Assembly (NCBI GenBank): GCA_018882825.1 | Contig: VERC01000085.1 | Coordinates: 1 to 8,777 of the forward strand | Length of the DNA stretch: 8,777 bases | Reading direction: 5' to 3' | Source: Acidimicrobiia bacterium | GTDB taxonomy: Bacteria > Actinomycetota > Acidimicrobiia > Acidimicrobiales > Acidimicrobilacustridaceae | Part shown: piece after piece, positions 5,807-8,777 of the stretch | How the letters are laid out: each line of letters begins with the position of its first letter | How positions within the stretch are numbered: the first letter of the stretch is position 1 | The notes under the pieces: model-generated | The model's database searches: none | What the model saw: the letters and a program-made list of their open reading frames with translations, nothing else | What the model was told of the DNA's origin: nothing | Made by a program: the position numbers and the translations under genes

Positions 5807-6778
5807 ATGCCGAAGGCACCCAACACCACACCCATCCCACCGCTCGCAACCATTGGCGCCGACGAGCTCGTCGCAATGGACATGCCGCCAATCCGGATGG
5901 TGGTCGGCGACCACATCCCGGCGGGCGTCCTGCTGCTCGCCGGTGACCCGAAGGTGGGCAAGTCCCTGTTGATGCAGCACCTCGCCGTGTGCATCGCCAC
6001 CGACACGCCTGCTTGGGGCTCGCTCCCCGTCGACGGTGGCGACGTCCTGTACCTCGCCAACGAGGGAGGTCAGCGGTCGTTCCGTGAGCGGATGGTCAAG
6101 ATGCTCGGTCACGGAAAGGCGCCCGCTCGGCTGCGAATCGCCGAGACCCGTGAGCCCCTCGGCGAGCGGCTCGAATGCCAACTCGAATGGTGGCTCACCG
6201 AGGCTGCCGACCCGAGGCTCGTCGTCATCGATACGTACTCGTCGGTCGCCCCTGAGGGCAGGGGAGTGAATCGACACCAGGACGACTACAACGCCCTGGC
6301 CGCACTCGCCGACCTCGGCACTCGATTCCCCGACACCCTTCTCGCCGTCGTGCATCACACGAGGAAGGCCGAGGGAGAGGACGTCATGCACCGCATCAGC
6401 GGCTCGCAGGGTATGACTGCGGCGACGGACGGCAATGCCGTCCTGAGTCGTCAGCCCGCCGCTCGGCGGTGTGGTCTGAGCATCCGACCTCGCAACGCAG
6501 AGGAGAGCGACCTCCTGCTGGAGCGCAATGCAGACCTCACGTGGTCCGTCATCGGTGACGACGAGAGAGCGCAACTCTCCGAGGGCCGACAGCGCATCCT
6601 CGGGTGGCTCGACGCTCACCCCGAGGGCGGCACTCCAAAGACCATCTCCTCCGAACTCGGTCTCGACCACGACAGCACTCGCCAGTACCTGACGCAGATG
6701 GCCGAGGCGAAGCAGGTCATCAAGCCCAAGCGAGGGTGGTACCGAACGACCTCAGGAGACGAGCCCGTCGCAGCGTGA
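5807..6778 (+). CDS. RepA-like AAA ATPase (RecA-fold, AAA_25 type)
   Basis: ATG 5807 is preceded by AAGGAG (5794-5799); the product has 323 residues. Residues about 30-235 form a RecA-fold ATPase of the RSF1010-RepA type: Walker A G46-DPKVGKS53, a Walker B strand RLVVID142, and HHTRK at 183-187, followed by the ISGSQGMTAATDGNAVL stretch that in this family ends the motor. RepA of RSF1010 is a ring helicase used in plasmid replication. Residues about 255-313 look like a winged-helix DNA-binding domain (RQRILGWLDAHPEGGTPKTI to KQVIKPKRGWYR). It is the best candidate for the replication function of the excised circle, since no other initiator is visible. It is the last gene of the operon, 120 bp after the translocase, with the hairpin in between. 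Confidence 0.88.
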   Translation: MPKAPNTTPIPPLATIGADELVAMDMPPIRMVVGDHIPAGVLLLAGDPKVGKSLLMQHLAVCIATDTPAWGSLPVDGGDVLYLANEGGQRSFRERMVKMLGHGKAPARLRIAETREPLGERLECQLEWWLTEAADPRLVVIDTYSSVAPEGRGVNRHQDDYNALAALADLGTRFPDTLLAVVHHTRKAEGEDVMHRISGSQGMTAATDGNAVLSRQPAARRCGLSIRPRNAEESDLLLERNADLTWSVIGDDERAQLSEGRQRILGWLDAHPEGGTPKTISSELGLDHDSTRQYLTQMAEAKQVIKPKRGWYRTTSGDEPVAA

Positions 6779-6805
6779 CTCACGACGCTCACGACACTCA
6801 CGACC
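6779..6805 (+). repeat. three tandem 9-bp repeats, CTCACGACN
   Basis: CTCACGAC occurs at 6779-6786, 6788-6795 and 6797-6804, each followed by one variable base (G, A, C). The array begins on the base after the RepA-like stop codon and ends where the terminator hairpin starts. Short exact direct repeats at a constant period are typical of initiator iterons and of the 8-bp TraB recognition repeats in Streptomyces clt loci. Which, if either, is not shown. The 8-mer also occurs once by chance in the chromosome at 632-639. Confidence 0.7.
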
Positions 6806-6838
6806 ACGGGGCCCCGGCGACAGCGCCGGGGCCCCGTG
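6805..6838 (+). terminator. strong hairpin terminator after the tra/rep operon
   Basis: CACGGGGCCCCGGCG (6805-6819) and CGCCGGGGCCCCGTG (6824-6838) pair over 15 bp with loop ACAG. The downstream tail is T-poor (CGTTGAATGC), as is common in high-GC actinomycete hairpin terminators. It separates the operon from the outward promoter at 6849-6877 and so would insulate it. Confidence 0.75.
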
Positions 6839-6848
6839 CGTTGAATGC

Positions 6849-6877
6849 TTGCGTCGGCCAGCCGTGCGGGGGATAGT
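6849..6877 (+). promoter_or_regulatory. candidate outward promoter at the right end
   Basis: TTGCGT (6849-6854) and GATAGT (6872-6877) are separated by exactly 17 bp. A strong RBS AAGGAG (6895-6900) and a GTG start (6908) follow at normal distances. It points out of the element through attR. In the excised circle it would drive the AbrB-integrase operon. The -10 matches TATAAT at 4 of 6 positions and the -35 is weaker, so the call rests partly on the ordered signals. Confidence 0.5.
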
Positions 6878-6907
6878 CAGAGGAGTCGAACAACAAGGAG
6901 CCGAACG

Positions 6908-7081
6908 GTGGATAGCGACCAAGCCGGGAAACTTCCCGGGTTGGCGGCATCTCTTCCCCCCTCCGACACCACTGTGATGTCGCGAGACATCGGAAACGGT
7001 CCGAACCTGCATCAGGGTTCGGGCTGTTTCGGTTTTCGGGGTCCTCTGGGGCCGCCGCGGGGGTTGCCGGTGCCGTCGTAG
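6908..7081 (+). CDS. 5' part of the AbrB gene, split by integration at attR
   Basis: GTG 6908 has AAGGAG seven bases upstream. As it lies now, the frame gives 57 residues: 22 codons through the core repeat, then chromosomal sequence with no known domain, to TAG 7079-7081. The frame enters the 18-bp repeat in the same phase as the AbrB gene enters it at attL (both read PPSDTT). In the excised circle it therefore continues without a stop: 65 nt from 6908 to 6972, then 595 nt from 1648 to 2242, making 219 residues plus stop. The extra 70 residues before AbrB Met (ATG 1793) are low in recognisable structure and may be a flexible arm. In the integrated state the short product is probably meaningless. 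The alternative is a chance frame; an ATG at 6845 is in frame but lacks an RBS. Confidence 0.5.
   Translation: MDSDQAGKLPGLAASLPPSDTTVMSRDIGNGPNLHQGSGCFGFRGPLGPPRGLPVPS
6923..6940. repeat. right attachment-arm palindrome
   Basis: CCGGGAA (6924-6930) and TTCCCGG (6933-6939) form an inverted repeat with a 2-bp centre. The 18 bp match the left palindrome (1650-1667) at 15 positions in the same orientation. Its centre lies 32 bp from the core centre on this side, against 20 bp on the left; both are close to whole helical turns. It is likely a protein-binding arm site, and it also lies inside the short frame starting at 6908. Confidence 0.6.
6955..6972 (+). repeat. attR, 18-bp core direct repeat
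   Basis: TCCCCCCTCCGACACCAC is identical to the tRNA 3' end at 1630-1647. The flanking sequence does not fold as a tRNA, so this is the element-side or displaced copy. It marks the right end of the element. Confidence 0.93.
6976..6991. other. small hairpin with GCGA loop beside attR
   Basis: GATGTC (6976-6981) and GACATC (6986-6991) pair around GCGA, a GNRA-type tetraloop. It lies in chromosome immediately outside attR. In the empty site it would sit directly behind the tRNA CCA, so it may be part of the original tRNA 3' trailer. Confidence 0.4.
7001..7034 (+). terminator. displaced terminator of tRNA-Leu
   Basis: CCGAACC (7001-7007) and GGTTCGG (7016-7022) form a 7-bp stem with an 8-nt loop, followed by a T-rich run (TGTTTCGGTTTT, 7025-7034 plus flank). 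With the element removed it would lie about 30 bp after the tRNA CCA, where an intrinsic terminator is expected. Now it lies 5.3 kb away and would instead stop transcripts leaving through attR. Confidence 0.6.
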
Positions 7082-7281
7082 CGGCGTCTGGAGACATGGG
7101 CAGCGTCGCTCACCTGGCCCGCGTGCTTCAGCCACCTACCCCGCATCTCGGCGCGGACGAGCGGGCAGTACCGGCTCGAACTGGTTCAGTGGTGCTACCC
7201 CCTCCTTGGTTCGGGCGACAAGGGTTCTTCCCGTCGCGGCGAACTTCTCGTACTTGATATCGGCGTGGAAAGCGAGCACCT
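7040..7281. other. intergenic region before the beta-helix gene
   Basis: Apart from the end of the short frame stopping at 7081, this chromosomal stretch shows no gene I can support. No clear promoter, riboswitch or repeat was recognised. The promoter of the downstream secreted protein should lie here; TTGATA around 7254-7259 is a possible -10 but lacks a matching -35. Confidence 0.4.
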
Positions 7282-8777
7282 ATGTCCTCTTCGTCCCTGC
7301 TGCGCAAGGTCGGCGTCGCCGGCTCGGCCGGCTCGCTGGTCACCGGATCGGCGGCCGCGCTGCTGGCCGCACTCGTCGCCTCCGCTGCTCCGGCGGCGGC
7401 GGCCACCACGTTCGTGGTCGACGATGCCTCCGACGGCCCGGCCAACGCCGCCGACTGCACGACCCCGGTGGCCGGTTCGTGCTCGTTGCGCGACGCCGCC
7501 CTTGCCGCGGCCACCGACGGCGACACCATCACCTTCGCCGCCGGAATCTCCTCGATCACCCTGACCAACGGCATGATCTCCCTCGGGGCCGTGAACATCA
7601 TCGGACCGGGCTCGGGCTCGCTGTCCATCACGACGACCGCGGCTGCCGGCTCCTACGACATCTTCAACCTCGCTGGCTCCAGCGACGTGACCGTCAGCGG
7701 GCTGAAGATCACCAAGAACCGCATCGAGGCCAACATCACCGGCAAGTTCACCCTCGACGACGTCGTCATCGAGGACTCGCGGGCCAGCAACTCTGGTGGC
7801 GCCCTCTATGCGGGCGGCACCGGCGAGACGGTCATCACCAACTCCCACTTCAACCGCAACTTCGGATCGCGGTCCGCAGGGGCCGTCTATGTCGGCAAAA
7901 GCGGAACCGTCACCATCTCCGATTCCACCTTCGACACCAATTCGACTGACGCCGGCGGCGGGGCAGTCGTTCTCTACTCCCAGGTCGTCGACTTCACCCT
8001 CGAGCGTTCGACCCTCACCGGCAACACCGCCAAGAACGACGGTGGGGCGCTCTACTTCGTCGGCAGCGGCGCCGTGACCATCGCCGACAGCACGCTCGAC
8101 GGCAATCACACCACCACTGGAAGAGGGGGTGGTGCCCGTCTCGGCGGCGGAGGGAGCTGGACCATCACCCGGACCTCGATCATCAACAACACTGCGGTCT
8201 ACGGCGGTGGACTCGCAGCCGGCGGCTCGGTTTCGGACTCGACGCTGTCGATCGTGAGTTCGCTCATCGCCGGCAATTCCTCTCAAGGTGGCGGCGGGAT
8301 CACCATGAGGCACATGTCCGACGCCACCATCGCCGACTCGACGATCACGGGGAACGACGGTGGATCCGCCGCTGGTGGTCTCTACGCCGACAGCGTCGAT
8401 CTCCGTCTGTTGCAGACCACCATCACCGACAACATCGCCGACTCCGGAGGCGGAGTCACGCTCACGGGACCGTCAACGGCGTTCATGTCGGGCACGATCC
8501 TGGCCGGCAACATCGGCCGACGCGCGGGCGGGGTGCGGGTGGCTGACGACATCGTGGCCCTCGGCGCAGGACCGACCTTCAACTCGACGCACTCGATCAT
8601 CGGCACCGTCGGTGCCGATGTCACCATCATCGACGACGCCGGCACCATCCGCACCGATGCACCCGGCGTGGCGGCCCTGGCCGACAACGGTGGACCGACC
8701 AGGACGATGGCTCTCCTGTCCGGTTCGCCGGCCATCGATGCCGGACCGGCCACCGCCGCCCCCTTCCCCGGCAACCA
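7282..8777 (+). CDS. secreted parallel beta-helix protein, CSLREAI / choice-of-anchor-Q type (3' end outside window)
   Basis: ATG 7282 is the first start after an in-frame TGA at 7255-7257. About 498 residues are seen and the frame is still open at the window end. Residues 1-41 are a signal peptide: LLRK, a long hydrophobic stretch, then PAAAA before TTFVVDD. C67-SLRDAA73 matches the CSLREAI N-terminal motif of cell-surface beta-helix proteins. About ten repeats of roughly 25-35 residues follow, each built on a 'S.i.gN.a..GGal' pattern (GNTAKNDGGALY, NNTAVYGGGLAA, DNIADSGGGVTL), the layout of a right-handed parallel beta-helix. Near the window end, DNGGPTRTMALLSGSPAIDAG is the signature seen before the anchor in choice-of-anchor-Q proteins. 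It is probably exported and possibly surface bound; its ligand is unknown. It is resident chromosome, unrelated to the element. Confidence 0.9.
   Translation, partial: MSSSSLLRKVGVAGSAGSLVTGSAAALLAALVASAAPAAAATTFVVDDASDGPANAADCTTPVAGSCSLRDAALAAATDGDTITFAAGISSITLTNGMISLGAVNIIGPGSGSLSITTTAAAGSYDIFNLAGSSDVTVSGLKITKNRIEANITGKFTLDDVVIEDSRASNSGGALYAGGTGETVITNSHFNRNFGSRSAGAVYVGKSGTVTISDSTFDTNSTDAGGGAVVLYSQVVDFTLERSTLTGNTAKNDGGALYFVGSGAVTIADSTLDGNHTTTGRGGGARLGGGGSWTITRTSIINNTAVYGGGLAAGGSVSDSTLSIVSSLIAGNSSQGGGGITMRHMSDATIADSTITGNDGGSAAGGLYADSVDLRLLQTTITDNIADSGGGVTLTGPSTAFMSGTILAGNIGRRAGGVRVADDIVALGAGPTFNSTHSIIGTVGADVTIIDDAGTIRTDAPGVAALADNGGPTRTMALLSGSPAIDAGPATAAPFPGN

Larger units (their letters stand above)
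1630..6972. mobile_element. 5.3-kb integrated element in tRNA-Leu, AICE-like
   Basis: Two perfect 18-bp repeats, at the tRNA 3' end (1630-1647) and at 6955-6972, bound a 5,325-bp unit (distance between repeat starts). It carries a tyrosine integrase next to the tRNA, a Pra-like protein, an FtsK/TraB-like translocase and a RepA-like ATPase, plus an opposite-strand membrane protein pair. Integration at a tRNA 3' end by a tyrosine recombinase, together with an FtsK-type mover and no relaxase, matches the actinomycete integrative and conjugative elements typified by pSAM2. This element is about half the size of pSAM2 and lacks a recognisable RepSA-type initiator, KorSA-type repressor and Xis. All core genes look intact, so it may still be active. 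Confidence 0.92.

Noticed and set aside
5582..6670. 362-residue minus-strand frame opposite the RepA-like gene
   Set aside because: It is antisense to an intact ATPase with all motifs and has no start signal or recognisable domain.
6779..6805. CRISPR-like array
   Set aside because: The units are 9 bp with no spacers and no cas genes; this is a simple tandem repeat.
7195..8313. 372-residue minus-strand frame opposite the beta-helix gene
   Set aside because: It is Gly/Asp/Arg-rich mirror coding from a repetitive beta-helix gene whose + strand has a signal peptide, a CSLREAI motif and an anchor-Q motif.

Overview
The window is GC-rich, about two thirds GC by eye. Dense genes, GTG starts and leaderless-looking 4-bp gene overlaps fit an actinomycete-type genome. 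A pSAM2-like tra/pra gene pair, an NDMA/Zn-type alcohol dehydrogenase and a choice-of-anchor-Q beta-helix secreted protein point to Actinomycetota, possibly Acidimicrobiia or a relative. The phylum is an inference from gene types; nothing here names a species.

Layout. Positions 1-1646 are resident chromosome: the 3' end of a Zn-dependent alcohol dehydrogenase, a fused TerB-like/Coq4-like protein, and a tRNA-Leu(GAG) with encoded CCA. An 18-bp direct repeat, TCCCCCCTCCGACACCAC, lies at 1630-1647 (the tRNA 3' end) and again at 6955-6972. Between the copies sits a compact integrated element of 5,325 bp. Chromosome resumes at 6973, starting with what looks like the displaced terminator of the tRNA, and ends in a large secreted beta-helix protein cut by the window edge.

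The element has two + strand operons and one opposing cassette. Operon 1, next to the tRNA, is an AbrB-like DNA-binding protein overlapping (ATGA) a complete tyrosine integrase. A minus-strand pair encodes a single-span membrane-anchored protein and an RDD-family membrane protein, and is probably cargo. Operon 2 is a small Pra-like protein, overlapping (GTGA) an FtsK/TraB-like DNA translocase, then a RepA-like hexameric-helicase-type ATPase. It closes with three 9-bp tandem repeats and a strong 15-bp hairpin terminator. No relaxase, phage structural gene or recognisable excisionase was seen. The gene set resembles a stripped-down actinomycete integrative and conjugative element (AICE).

The most interesting observation is at the junctions. 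Just inside the right end there is a promoter-like sequence, a good ribosome binding site and a GTG start (6908) reading outward through attR. In the integrated state this frame runs into the chromosome and stops at 7081. If the element excises by recombination between the 18-bp repeats, the same frame continues without a stop across attP into the AbrB gene, giving one 219-codon gene that overlaps the integrase. Integration would therefore cut the promoter, RBS and first codons off the AbrB-integrase operon and place that operon behind a tRNA that has lost its terminator. Matching 18-bp palindromes (15/18 identical) flank the core on both sides, as expected for arm-type binding sites. This suggests a circularisation-dependent switch for the integrase that also changes the N-terminus of its co-transcribed regulator.
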